The position numbers and the translations under genes are program-made. Positions 19,174 through 27,650 of a stretch of DNA of 64,000 bases are shown in pieces. Within the stretch, counting starts at the first letter, position 1. Each line of letters begins with the position of its first letter. The stretch is from contig JBOEGT010000004.1 of NCBI GenBank assembly GCA_050633585.1, positions 27,870 through 91,869 of the forward strand, in the 5' to 3' direction. The stretch comes from CALKZN01 sp050633585 (GTDB lineage Bacteria; Pseudomonadota; Gammaproteobacteria; Arenicellales; Arenicellaceae). The notes beneath the pieces are model-generated. The model had not been told where the DNA came from and searched no databases. It saw only the letters and a program-made list of their open reading frames with translations.

Positions 19174-19602
19174 CTAGTGATCATGTTGACATAAATCGTG
19201 ATCACTCAACACATTAAGCACTTGGCAATCATGAGAGTTGCCCTGCTGACAGGCTGACAACATACGTTTCATCTCACCTCTTAATAATTGTAAGCGAGCG
19301 ATTTTTCTCTCTATCGCTTCTAGATGTTGTGTCGCAATTTCATCCGCCTGATGACATAACTGAATGTCTGTGCCTATCAAACCTTCACTCATGTCTAGTA
19401 ACTGTTTAATTGACTCAATCGAAAAACCAAGTTCACGTGCATGGCAAACAAACCTAAGCTGTTGGAGATGTTTAGCATCATATCGACGTTGATTGCCATT
19501 GGTTCGATAAGGTTTCGCTAATAAGCCTATTTGCTCGTAATAACGAATCGTCGGAACCTTACACCCCACTTGTTTTGCCATTATACCAATTGATAAGTCC
19601 AT
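19174..19602 (-). CDS. MerR-family metal-responsive regulator (ZntR/CadR/PbrR-like)
   Basis: The 142-residue protein has the MerR winged helix (IGIMAKQVGCKVPTIRYYEQIGLL, RRYDAKHLQQLRFV), a dimerisation helix, and Cys residues where divalent-metal sensors bind: one at the start of the helix (IQLCHQADEIA) and more in the C-terminal loop (LSACQQG, HDCQVL, LCQHDH). That pattern fits sensing of Zn, Cd, Pb or Co rather than the monovalent CueR type. It is divergent from a CDF-like transporter with a MerR-type operator in between (19621-19651). The exact metal is unknown. Confidence 0.85.
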   Translation of the reverse strand: MDLSIGIMAKQVGCKVPTIRYYEQIGLLAKPYRTNGNQRRYDAKHLQQLRFVCHARELGFSIESIKQLLDMSEGLIGTDIQLCHQADEIATQHLEAIERKIARLQLLRGEMKRMLSACQQGNSHDCQVLNVLSDHDLCQHDH

Positions 19603-19620
19603 AAATGCATCATACCTCTA

Positions 19621-19651
19621 TTGAACCTCTAGTCACTAGAGGTTTTATAAT
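19621..19651 (+). promoter_or_regulatory. MerR-type promoter/operator of the CDF-like transporter
   Basis: TTGAAC (19621-19626) and a perfect TATAAT (19646-19651) are separated by 19 bases, the overlong spacer typical of MerR-activated promoters. The spacer is almost filled by a perfect dyad: AACCTCTAG (19624-19632), centre TCA, CTAGAGGTT (19636-19644). This is the site at which the divergent MerR protein should untwist DNA on metal binding. Confidence 0.9.
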
Positions 19652-19708
19652 AAACGAGGAAAAACGCTGAATACAGATCTGTAAGAAAATTGAATTTATA
19701 GTGACAAC

Positions 19709-20368
19709 ATGAACCCATCGAACCAACAATTAAGCAAACCTTCTTCTTGCGAAAAAGCACACGGCTGTCACTCAAAAAACTTTGATGGCGCATCGCCTGC
19801 TTATAAGCAAGCATTAATCGTTGTCATCTTGATTAATGCGGGGATGTTCCTGCTTGAATTTACGGCAGGTTTCTCGGCTGACTCACAAGCCTTAAAAGCC
19901 GATGCTTTAGATTTTTTAATGGATTCAATGACATATACCATCAGCCTAGCCGTCATTGGTCATTCATTGAATTTACGAAGTATGGCAGCGCTGATCAAAG
20001 GCTATAGCTTATCGGCGATCGCGTTGATTATTCTCGCTTCGAGCATTTACAACATGATTGAAAATAATACACCAGAACCTACCACCATAGGCACCGTAGC
20101 AATCATTGCCTTGCTATCAAATCTTTTATGTTTGCTTATTTTAGTCAAATTTAAAGATGGAGACGCCAATGTAAGATCAACATGGTTATGTAGCAGAAAC
20201 GATTCCATTGGAAATGCGCTAGTAATAGTTTCTGCGGTTTGCATTTACTTCACTCAAAGCCATTGGCCTGACTTAATCGTCGCGATATTCCTCGCCAGTT
20301 TATTTTTAAAATCCTCCATACAAATTATCCGACAAGCAACCTCAGAAAGACAAAATGCATCGACTTAA
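19709..20368 (+). CDS. CDF-like cation transporter lacking a cytosolic domain
   Basis: The 219-residue membrane protein shows six hydrophobic segments. Segment 2 carries SADSQALKADALDFLMD, with the aspartates of a CDF metal site, and segment 5 carries WLCSRNDSIGN in place of the usual HxxxD. There is no C-terminal ferredoxin-like domain after the last helix, so it is shorter than CzcD or FieF. A Cys/His-rich N-terminal tail (SCEKAHGCH) could bind metal. The MerR operator directly upstream says it is metal-induced; export of Zn, Cd, Co or Pb is the inference. Its exact substrate and mechanism are unknown. Confidence 0.8.
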   Translation: MNPSNQQLSKPSSCEKAHGCHSKNFDGASPAYKQALIVVILINAGMFLLEFTAGFSADSQALKADALDFLMDSMTYTISLAVIGHSLNLRSMAALIKGYSLSAIALIILASSIYNMIENNTPEPTTIGTVAIIALLSNLLCLLILVKFKDGDANVRSTWLCSRNDSIGNALVIVSAVCIYFTQSHWPDLIVAIFLASLFLKSSIQIIRQATSERQNAST

Positions 20369-20418
20369 CGAATGTTTATTATTTTTTAAATTTGAAACGT
20401 CAGCTGTTTTTCAAGGTA

Positions 20419-21495
20419 TTACAATGCCGGTTTATGCCAAGATGAAGCAAGTTGAATCGCTTTAGATTCTACAAGTGAATACGAGGATGTAGGCAATAAC
20501 AATAATAAAAATGTTGCTGAAATAGTGACGATAGTACGAACCGGCTCTCGGATTAGAATGCTCGGATTAGCCAACATTGACAAGGCCGTTAGCTTAAGAG
20601 CGTTCGACGCGTCTCCAGAGCGCACCGCTCGTCTTGCGAGATAACGATATTGATAGGCTTTCGCCAAGCGACCAAATTTATTTAAAAGTTTTGGCGCATA
20701 TTCACACATAAAAAAACAAGCCTTGCTCCATGAGTCAAATTGCTTTTGAACGTTTGCGGATAAACCTTTGTTATTGACCCGATAAAACGTTAATGGCCTA
20801 GCAATCCCTTGAAAATCCCAAGCGGTTGTCGTTGCAATACGCACCCAACATTCGATATCTTCAGATTGACGTAAGGACTCATTAAAATAGTGGCAAGAGC
20901 CATCGTCATGGCGAATAGCGATTTCATTCAAGACCTCTTTACGTATGACTGGTGATGAACCATTTCCAATCGGGTTTCTTAACAACAAGTCTTTTGCTTT
21001 AGGTTTCGAAGATTTCGATATTTGAAACAAACCAAGCTGACTACCCTTCTCATCTATAAAAGCCGAACTATTAAAACTAACGCCGACGTTTACATTTTGT
21101 TCAAGTAACGCAACATGCTCAGCCAACTTATCTTTATGCCAAATATCATCTGAATCTAAAAATGCAATGTATTTACCCATACTGGCACGAATACCAGTAT
21201 TTCTGGCACCCGCCAGACCTCTATTATTTTGTTTTAGCAATCTGACACGAAAATCAATTTCAGAAATAGCCTGACAAATAGCAAAACTGGCATCTGAAGA
21301 ACCGTCATCAATAAGCACTAACTCAAAGTTTTGGTATGTTTGTTCTAACACCGAATCAATAGCAAAACCAACATAATCCTGCACGTTATACACTGGCATC
21401 ACGACTGAAACCATGGGTAACTGGTGTAACGTTCTTTCATCATTGCATTTTTGTTGATTGAGAAATTCATGGCTTTTTTTCTGCGTTTCACACAT
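20419..21495 (-). CDS. Family 2 glycosyltransferase
   Basis: The 358-residue protein has a GT-A fold start: PMVSVVMPVYNVQDYV, VLIDDGSSD, GLAGARNTGI and IAFLDSDDIWH, where the DSD is the metal-binding DxD. It probably adds a sugar to the growing lipid-linked repeat unit at the cytoplasmic face. A hydrophobic stretch near the C-terminus (about 305-325) could be membrane-associated. It overlaps the preceding GT2 gene by eight bases and is last in the pyruvyltransferase-flippase-GT-GT operon. Confidence 0.9.
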   Translation of the reverse strand: MCETQKKSHEFLNQQKCNDERTLHQLPMVSVVMPVYNVQDYVGFAIDSVLEQTYQNFELVLIDDGSSDASFAICQAISEIDFRVRLLKQNNRGLAGARNTGIRASMGKYIAFLDSDDIWHKDKLAEHVALLEQNVNVGVSFNSSAFIDEKGSQLGLFQISKSSKPKAKDLLLRNPIGNGSSPVIRKEVLNEIAIRHDDGSCHYFNESLRQSEDIECWVRIATTTAWDFQGIARPLTFYRVNNKGLSANVQKQFDSWSKACFFMCEYAPKLLNKFGRLAKAYQYRYLARRAVRSGDASNALKLTALSMLANPSILIREPVRTIVTISATFLLLLLPTSSYSLVESKAIQLASSWHKPAL

Positions 21496-22498
21496 GATTC
21501 ACCTCGCTGGTAGAAGGCTTAACACTTACCTTACGTTCATGAGTTGATGCCTCAGCGCTTATAATAGCTTGCATTAGCTGCCTTCCAGTATTAATCATCA
21601 AGCCTAAAAACACAGGGACAATACTTTTAGCATACGATGGTTGACATAAGGACTTCACTGAAATGGACTTAGAAAAATACTTCCAACCCACCGGCGAATG
21701 TCCTTTGACCTGACAATTTCGTTTCGCTAAGAAAAGACAATATTTATGATGATATTTATCATAATGTTTAAAGATTTGAGCATGGTTCGTAGATCGCAAT
21801 GATTGCATCATTTGAACCCACCCTTCATACATTGAGTGAATATCAGAAGACAATCCATCACCTGAGTTCGCATAATTGACTAACACTGAATTGATACATC
21901 TTGCATGTGAGTCCGTTTCAGCAATCAAACGAATCAAAAATTCTTGATCTTCTGCATGTGTCATTGCTAATCGGAACCCATCCATTTGCTTGAATATTGA
22001 TTTACGCAATACCCAATTTGATGGTGACACAGTTGGATTACTATCAACAACATCATGAATTTGTAAAACACCTGATAAATATGGTGATGCCTTTCGTTGC
22101 TTACCGCTCAGGGTGAAATAATTAACTCGAGCAAAGCTTAAACCCACATTTTTATGTTCCTCCAAAAAGCTCACATGTTGAGATAGCTTGTTCACATGCC
22201 ATTCATCATCCGCATCCAAGAATGCAATATACTCGCCTGTTGCTTCGCCTACGCCACGGTTTCGAGCATCGGATACTCCCGCATTTTTCTGCGTGATTAA
22301 ATGCAAGACGACGCTTTTATGGTTAAACTGCTTTCGCATTTGCCATACTTTAGCCACGGTTTTATCGATAGACCCATCATCTATCACTATTACCTCAAAA
22401 TTATCATAATCCTGCCTTAGCACAGACTCGATCGTGGATTGAATTGTTTTTTCGGCATTATAAGCCGGGATAACGACACTCACTTTAGGGTTTGACAT
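21488..22498 (-). CDS. Family 2 glycosyltransferase
   Basis: A 336-residue GT-A enzyme: KVSVVIPAYNAEKTI at the start, IVIDDGSID, GVSDARNRGVGEATGEYIAFLDADDEWH with the DAD metal motif. It resembles its downstream neighbour, and the pair may have arisen by duplication. In the polysaccharide locus it would add a second or third sugar. The 26-base gap after the flippase gene and the overlap with the next GT2 gene indicate one transcript. Confidence 0.9.
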   Translation of the reverse strand: MSNPKVSVVIPAYNAEKTIQSTIESVLRQDYDNFEVIVIDDGSIDKTVAKVWQMRKQFNHKSVVLHLITQKNAGVSDARNRGVGEATGEYIAFLDADDEWHVNKLSQHVSFLEEHKNVGLSFARVNYFTLSGKQRKASPYLSGVLQIHDVVDSNPTVSPSNWVLRKSIFKQMDGFRLAMTHAEDQEFLIRLIAETDSHARCINSVLVNYANSGDGLSSDIHSMYEGWVQMMQSLRSTNHAQIFKHYDKYHHKYCLFLAKRNCQVKGHSPVGWKYFSKSISVKSLCQPSYAKSIVPVFLGLMINTGRQLMQAIISAEASTHERKVSVKPSTSEVNHV

Positions 22499-22524
22499 AA
22501 GCTTACTCTCCTGTATTGATATAT

Positions 22525-23886
22525 TTATGCATCTAGTTGTTTAAAAATTGATGAATGAGAAACTAAACGCTCAACGGGCTTAGTCATGATTTTTTTCACC
22601 AAGAAAAAGTGGCCGATAGCGAAAATTATCGTATTCATGAGTATCGCTACAGCTATGTAAAAAAGCCGCGTATCAGCCAATGGTGCGAGCCAATAGCCCA
22701 CGCCGATAGCGGCAAAGAATGTCATTGTTGACATTAGGTTGATCAAAATATCTTGCCGGGTTTTACCACTTGCGCGGAACACTTGTGCACCGACATCAAC
22801 AAACCCCTGACTTAATGCAGCGGCACATAAAACCATCAAAATTGGCGTTGCCATATCCCAGTGTTGCCCAAAAATAACAGGCACATAGACTGGTGCCATA
22901 AATAATTGCAATAAAACCACTGGCACAACAATGAAGAAAAAGCGTGTCATCGCTGACAAATACAATTTATACCAATCACAGCTGACCAATGATTCATGGC
23001 AAGCGACATTGCGTGCACGGTTACACAAATCAGGCATCGTGACGGTTGTAAATGCTTTAATCAGAGCAATAGTGAATCCAGAACCGGCATTAACAGCAAA
23101 ATAGTAAATCCCTAAGCCTTCTACACCAATCAGAAAGCCAATCAAAAAACGGTCTAAATGCTGTCTAGATGTTTTTAATAACTCAACCCAGAACACACTC
23201 ACTGAATACTCTGTAATGTCAGTTAACGCACACTTTCCTTCAGAACGAGAAAACCTCCAATCATGGCTTTTTCGGTACAACAACACCCATATTGGTGCCA
23301 CAATAAGCTTAGGAATAACAATCGACCAAATACCCATTCCACAAAGCGCAAAAACAGCGCACAGTACGTTATCAGTACCCACTTGTGCCGCAAAAATTGA
23401 ACCCGTTTTTTTCATATCTTGTTGACGCTGAACTAGGTTCACCTGAACCATTGCGAAAGGGTAAATAAGGTAGGTAACGCCAAGCGATAACAATAAGTAT
23501 TGCAATTCAGGAAAGTTAAACGCCATTGCGAGTGGTTTAGCAATAACAAGTTGTAGGCAAAATAAACCGATATGCAATATCCAATTCACTTGATAGACAC
23601 GATGACAAACACTATTCAGCTGAGCTTCATCACATTGAATAATTTTTTGGCCAACGCCATTTCTCGTGAGTACTTTCAACATTTCATCCACTGATAACAC
23701 TATCGCGGCAATACCAAATTCAAAAGCACTCAGATACTGTGACAATACAATCGCTGTGAGCAATCGTGTCACTCTTGCAACCCCCTCTCCCGCAAGCATC
23801 CAACCTAAACGATGAAGAAACGGTTTAGTTGATGCTGTACAACGCTTCAAAATGTCCAAGCCATGTATCAATGTTGAGGAAAACAT
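22525..23886 (-). CDS. Polysaccharide repeat-unit flippase (Wzx/SypK-like, MOP superfamily)
   Basis: The 453-residue protein is predicted to cross the membrane about 12-14 times. The LARVTRLLTAIVLSQYLSAFEFGI-type opening, and GLGIYYFAVNAGSGFTIAL in the middle, are typical of WzxC-like polysaccharide exporters. It would flip lipid-linked oligosaccharide to the periplasm for Wzy polymerisation (34581-35891). It begins two bases after the pyruvyltransferase stop. In Vibrio fischeri the comparable gene is sypK. Confidence 0.88.
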   Translation of the reverse strand: MFSSTLIHGLDILKRCTASTKPFLHRLGWMLAGEGVARVTRLLTAIVLSQYLSAFEFGIAAIVLSVDEMLKVLTRNGVGQKIIQCDEAQLNSVCHRVYQVNWILHIGLFCLQLVIAKPLAMAFNFPELQYLLLSLGVTYLIYPFAMVQVNLVQRQQDMKKTGSIFAAQVGTDNVLCAVFALCGMGIWSIVIPKLIVAPIWVLLYRKSHDWRFSRSEGKCALTDITEYSVSVFWVELLKTSRQHLDRFLIGFLIGVEGLGIYYFAVNAGSGFTIALIKAFTTVTMPDLCNRARNVACHESLVSCDWYKLYLSAMTRFFFIVVPVVLLQLFMAPVYVPVIFGQHWDMATPILMVLCAAALSQGFVDVGAQVFRASGKTRQDILINLMSTMTFFAAIGVGYWLAPLADTRLFYIAVAILMNTIIFAIGHFFLVKKIMTKPVERLVSHSSIFKQLDA

Positions 23887-23888
23887 GA

Positions 23889-25004
23889 TTAGTACCCGTA
23901 TGCATTTTGAGTACGTTGAATCGCCTGGGCAAAGTCTTCACGAACCTGCGTTGCTATGCTTCCTGGAGCAAACGATTGACCAATTGTTTTTACAATGTCT
24001 TGGAAGTTTTTTTCCACCGAGAATTCATCAACACTGACTCCAGGCACATTTAAGCGGTGACACAAATCTGCACCTTTATTTGAATAGTGGATATTAAATG
24101 GCATTTTCCCACCCATAAGTCTAAATATGGATGTGTGATAACGCACGCCAATGACTAACTGCGACAACTCAATAAGACCTTGAGAGATTTCCCATGGTTT
24201 GAGATGTGGAAGTTTTTGATGAATTTGAAAAGGATCTAAAACATTCACATCACATTCGTTTTGGATATGTCTAATAACGTTAGCATCTCCGTCGCTGGCA
24301 TCAACTTGCGATTGCAATAAAATTCCAACTGATAAACCATATTTTTCCAAACGCCTAATCAGCTGGACGATAGCCTGCATAAATTTTTTGCTATCCTGAG
24401 GATACATTTTATCAAATGATCGAATAGAAATTAATGCTAATTCTGATAACTGATTTTGGTTTTTAGCGCCGTACAACTCCTGAATTAAGCCGACTGTATC
24501 CACATTAACCTCAGCCGCAAACACACTGTCATAAGACAGCTTTGCATTGACTCCCGCAGACTGCAAACGCTGAAAAGATTCTTGATCCCTCACTGTCACG
24601 CTCGCAATTTTTCTTAATTTATGGCACAGCCATTTAAAACTAATTCCACGGCATGAGCGAGGAATTGACTGACCAAACAAAGCTGTTCTTTTTGGCGCCA
24701 CACTTAATTGCGCTGCGTTTTTCAAAAAACGACGAGTCACAAATTTTGGACGTGAATTATTAAAAATATCCCCGCCAACGGCTAATAACGATTGTTGACA
24801 AGGAGATACAGAAGACAGTTTTTTCTCAATATTTCCAATCCGTTGCTGTAGTGTTGCTCGAGATTCTTCAATGTGTGGTAACACAACCTGATTGAAACCA
24901 TGTTGTTGTGACATCGTTAAAAGCGCATTGTAAATGGCTGCGTCTCCAACATTATTTGTTGAATATGCGTTGATTAACTGTAGTGATTTAAGTGTCTTGA
25001 TCAT
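23889..25004 (-). CDS. Polysaccharide pyruvyltransferase family protein
   Basis: The 371-residue protein belongs to the CsaB/WcaK/AmsJ family: NAYSTNNVGDAAIYNALL near the start, a central VGGDIFNN, SVTVRDQESFQRLQ and ISQGLIELSQLVIGVRYHTSIF near the end. Members transfer pyruvate from PEP to a sugar, adding negative charge to exopolysaccharide; some lack that activity. It is the first gene of the left-hand operon, behind its own sigma-54 promoter (25045-25060). Confidence 0.87.
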   Translation of the reverse strand: MIKTLKSLQLINAYSTNNVGDAAIYNALLTMSQQHGFNQVVLPHIEESRATLQQRIGNIEKKLSSVSPCQQSLLAVGGDIFNNSRPKFVTRRFLKNAAQLSVAPKRTALFGQSIPRSCRGISFKWLCHKLRKIASVTVRDQESFQRLQSAGVNAKLSYDSVFAAEVNVDTVGLIQELYGAKNQNQLSELALISIRSFDKMYPQDSKKFMQAIVQLIRRLEKYGLSVGILLQSQVDASDGDANVIRHIQNECDVNVLDPFQIHQKLPHLKPWEISQGLIELSQLVIGVRYHTSIFRLMGGKMPFNIHYSNKGADLCHRLNVPGVSVDEFSVEKNFQDIVKTIGQSFAPGSIATQVREDFAQAIQRTQNAYGY

Positions 25005-25044
25005 GGTATTCCTAATTCTTGATTTTCGTTGTTTCCCTCATCAC

Positions 25045-25060
25045 TGCACGTTCCATGCCA
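25045..25060 (-). promoter_or_regulatory. Sigma-54 promoter of the pyruvyltransferase-flippase-GT operon
   Basis: Read on the minus strand, TGGCATGGAACGTGCA has the invariant GG (-24) and GC (-12) at the right spacing (TGGCAY-N5-NTGCW). The start point would be near 25034, about 30 bases before the first ATG. The shared SypG-like site 25121-25134 is exactly 60 bases upstream of its -24 end. Confidence 0.75.
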
Positions 25061-25120
25061 AGATAAATAGTTATTAAAAATCAATAACTTAAAAAAACAA
25101 AACAAAAATATAAAACTTTT

Positions 25121-25134
25121 TTCGCATTATGCAA
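25121..25134 (-). promoter_or_regulatory. Candidate enhancer (UAS) for the SypG-like activator, left copy
   Basis: The top strand reads TTCGCATTATGCAA. The copy at 31471-31484 has 13 of 14 bases identical. Both read in the same orientation relative to, and 60 bases from, a sigma-54 -24 box. The motif matches the published V. fischeri SypG element (TTCTCA-N3-TGC) except G for T at position 4, and resembles LuxO sites (TTGCA-N3-TGCAA). It lies between two divergent sigma-54 promoters and could serve both. Confidence 0.72.
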
Positions 25135-25220
25135 TGCACTTTGGAAAGCAAATCTCAAAAAGAGCCCCATACAAGCAATCAAATCAAAATAAACTATTGA
25201 TTAATAAGAGTTTAAAACGT

Positions 25221-25236
25221 TGGCATGATGTATGCA
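25221..25236 (+). promoter_or_regulatory. Sigma-54 promoter of the WecG/sugar-transferase fusion gene
   Basis: TGGCATGATGTATGCA carries GG at 25222-25223 and GC at 25234-25235 with the required spacing. The predicted start point is near 25247, about 29 bases before the ATG at 25276. The nearest SypG-like site (25121-25134) is 86 bases upstream and inverted relative to this promoter. Confidence 0.75.
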
Positions 25237-25275
25237 TAAGCCTGAATAAGATTAAAAATTACTTTGAGGCTCGCA

Positions 25276-26820
25276 ATGAAAGCATTAACACTTGGAAACC
25301 AATGGGAAACTTTATATAAGAATACTTTTGTTATTTTTGGCGTTCACATCAATCGACTCTCTTTTACCGATGCTACACAATGGTTAATCGAAAAAACCAC
25401 TTCGGTTAACCGTGAAAAAATAACGTGTCATTTTGTGAATGCCGATTGCTTAAATCAAGCATATACAAACCAAACCTATCTAAACATTTTGAATCAATCT
25501 GACCGGGTTTTTGCCGATGGCTCTGGCGTGAAGCTCGCCTGTAAGATCAAGAAATTACCTACCCCAGAAAACATCAATGGAACAGACTTGTTTCCCGCTT
25601 TGTGTGATGCCGCGTCAGAGGTCACTGACAAACAATTGTCAATATTCTTATTAGGCGGCAAGCAAGGCATTACAAGCCGCATGATAAAAAGAGTGTCCAA
25701 ACAATATCCACATATTCATTTTGTGGGAGAACATCACGGTTATTTTAATAGCAACGAGACTTCAAAAATCATTAATCGTATTAACTCATCCGGAGCTAAT
25801 TTACTGTTGGTTGGCTTAGGTGCCCCGCTCCAGGAAACCTGGATAAAACAACACCGTGAGCAATTAAAACCGAATGTTTGTATGGGAGTTGGGGGGCTTT
25901 TTGATTATTACTCTGGGAGTATTCCCAGAGCTCCCCACTGGCTCCGGCAAGCAGGCTTCGAATGGGTTTGGAGACTCATGCAAGAGCCAACACGATTAGC
26001 AAAGCGGTATTTAATCGGTAATTTTTTGTTTACGGCACGCGTGATCAGAGAAAAATATAGTGAGTGTCAGAAATCGCAACTATCAGATGTTGATTTAAAT
26101 CCACTGTTTACTGACGCTCTAGTTGATGGCAAAAGCCAAAAAATAAAAAAACATGCCCATTCCATTAAGAAGTACCTTGCTAAAGGAGCGCATGCATTAT
26201 CTAAACTCAGAAAAATGTTTCAAAAAACAATGAAACGTAGCATTGATATCATTGGCGCTTCTTGCGCATTAATTCTGCTAAGCCCACTACTACTCACTAC
26301 CATCGTACTCATATACATGGAGTCTCCTGCCAATGTATTTTTCTCTCAAATGCGCATCGGCAAAAATGGCAAACCTTTCAAACTATGGAAGTTTCGTTCC
26401 ATGCACACAGATGCAGAAAAACGCTTAGCAAGCCTTGCTAAAGAGAATGAGATGTCAGGTGGTGTTTTATTTAAAATGAAAGAGGACCCTCGCATCACGC
26501 GTGTTGGAAAATTCATTCGAAAATACTCCATTGATGAATTACCTCAATTGTGGAATGTGCTCAATGGCAGCATGTCTTTAGTAGGCCCAAGACCAGCGTT
26601 AAGTAACGAAGTCTCCCAATATGACCTAAAAGATAGACAACGCTTACAAGTCACACCTGGTATCACCTGTATTTGGCAAGTTTCAGGTAGGTCCGATATT
26701 CCCTTTGAGCAACAAGTAGAACTTGACCACCTCTACATTAGCAAACGAAGCCTGTTAACGGACATCAAACTGTTACTCGCCACTATCCCAGCCGTTTTAA
26801 CCGCCAGAGGTGCGTACTAA
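25276..26820 (+). CDS. Fusion of WecG/TagA-type glycosyltransferase and polyprenyl-phosphate sugar transferase
   Basis: The 514-residue protein joins two enzymes. Residues of about 15-255 are a WecG/TagA/CpsF glycosyltransferase (FVNADCLN, DRVFADGSGVKLACK, GGLFDYYSGSIPRAPHWL, FEWVWRLMQEPTR). Residues of about 319-514 are a WcaJ/PssY-type bacterial sugar transferase: one re-entrant membrane helix (MKRSIDIIGASCALILLSP), KLWKFRSMH, SIDELPQLWNVLNGSMSLVGPRP and PGITCIWQVSGR. The second half would load the first sugar phosphate on undecaprenyl phosphate and the first half would add the next sugar, so one chain covers two consecutive steps. I choose the ATG at 25276, which has GAGG six bases upstream; the in-frame TTG at 25264 does not. 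Confidence 0.92.
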   Translation: MKALTLGNQWETLYKNTFVIFGVHINRLSFTDATQWLIEKTTSVNREKITCHFVNADCLNQAYTNQTYLNILNQSDRVFADGSGVKLACKIKKLPTPENINGTDLFPALCDAASEVTDKQLSIFLLGGKQGITSRMIKRVSKQYPHIHFVGEHHGYFNSNETSKIINRINSSGANLLLVGLGAPLQETWIKQHREQLKPNVCMGVGGLFDYYSGSIPRAPHWLRQAGFEWVWRLMQEPTRLAKRYLIGNFLFTARVIREKYSECQKSQLSDVDLNPLFTDALVDGKSQKIKKHAHSIKKYLAKGAHALSKLRKMFQKTMKRSIDIIGASCALILLSPLLLTTIVLIYMESPANVFFSQMRIGKNGKPFKLWKFRSMHTDAEKRLASLAKENEMSGGVLFKMKEDPRITRVGKFIRKYSIDELPQLWNVLNGSMSLVGPRPALSNEVSQYDLKDRQRLQVTPGITCIWQVSGRSDIPFEQQVELDHLYISKRSLLTDIKLLLATIPAVLTARGAY

Positions 26821-26872
26821 AAATACGAAGCACCACGAACCAAAACCCTAAGAATTTTAACTGGAGAACTGT

Positions 26873-27616
26873 ATGAAAGCACTATTAGACTTCTCGGCAA
26901 AGCAACAACTATTCAAACATCATTATCTAGGCTATGCCCAAGCAATGTTACCCGTTGTGGATAAACCTTTTGCCGCACACCTCATTGATCAACTAGCAAG
27001 AGATGGTTACCAAGAACTCACCATTATCACAAATGATGAAACTCAAGAAATAACTAAGAAACTAGGCGATGGGGGCTTTTGGTCAATTTCATTAAAATAT
27101 GTGAATATTGATTCCCCTGAAGAGTTATCAAGCTGCATTCAAATAAAAGAACATCCTACGAAAGAAATTTCATCCGACGTGTCGCTATCGCTACTTCCTC
27201 GACACGTGAGTGAAGCTGACGAAAACACTGTAAACGAGGTATATTGTCATTACATGGATGATAATTTGACCGCCTTGAGTAACACGGACAAATTTCAAAT
27301 TCCTAGTTATCAAGTGAGACCCAATATTTTTTTATGTGAAGGTGCTAAAACTCGAGCAATGTCAGATTTTCCACTCCACCTTGGGAAATATGCGGAATTA
27401 AAAAGTCGATGTATTTTTCGGGGTGCTAGCGTCATTGGATCCGGAGCACTAGTCGAGTCAGGCAATATTTTAGACAATACCGTTATCATGCCAAACACAC
27501 TCGTAGGCAGTAACTTAGATCTATCGAACTGCCTAGTCACACCTCATTGGATCTTCCACCGCTTAACGGGTGCACGTATTGATATTGACGACTCACGAAT
27601 TCTACGCGCTGCTTAA
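26873..27616 (+). CDS. Degenerate NDP-sugar pyrophosphorylase-like protein
   Basis: Its 247 residues resemble sugar-nucleotide transferases: AMLPVVDKPFAAHLIDQLARDGYQELTIITND near the start, then a C-terminal run of left-handed beta-helix type turns (RGASVIGSGALVESGNILDN). The N-terminal GxGTRL nucleotide loop is absent; the protein starts directly with MKALLDFSAKQQLF, and the middle part is short. It is therefore unlikely to be an active pyrophosphorylase and may be a regulatory or structural relative. The ATG sits 52 bases after the fusion gene, on the same strand, in the same probable transcript. Confidence 0.6.
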   Translation: MKALLDFSAKQQLFKHHYLGYAQAMLPVVDKPFAAHLIDQLARDGYQELTIITNDETQEITKKLGDGGFWSISLKYVNIDSPEELSSCIQIKEHPTKEISSDVSLSLLPRHVSEADENTVNEVYCHYMDDNLTALSNTDKFQIPSYQVRPNIFLCEGAKTRAMSDFPLHLGKYAELKSRCIFRGASVIGSGALVESGNILDNTVIMPNTLVGSNLDLSNCLVTPHWIFHRLTGARIDIDDSRILRAA

Positions 27617-27650
27617 TGAGAGAGTTAAAACAAGTCGTGGCAAGTACACT

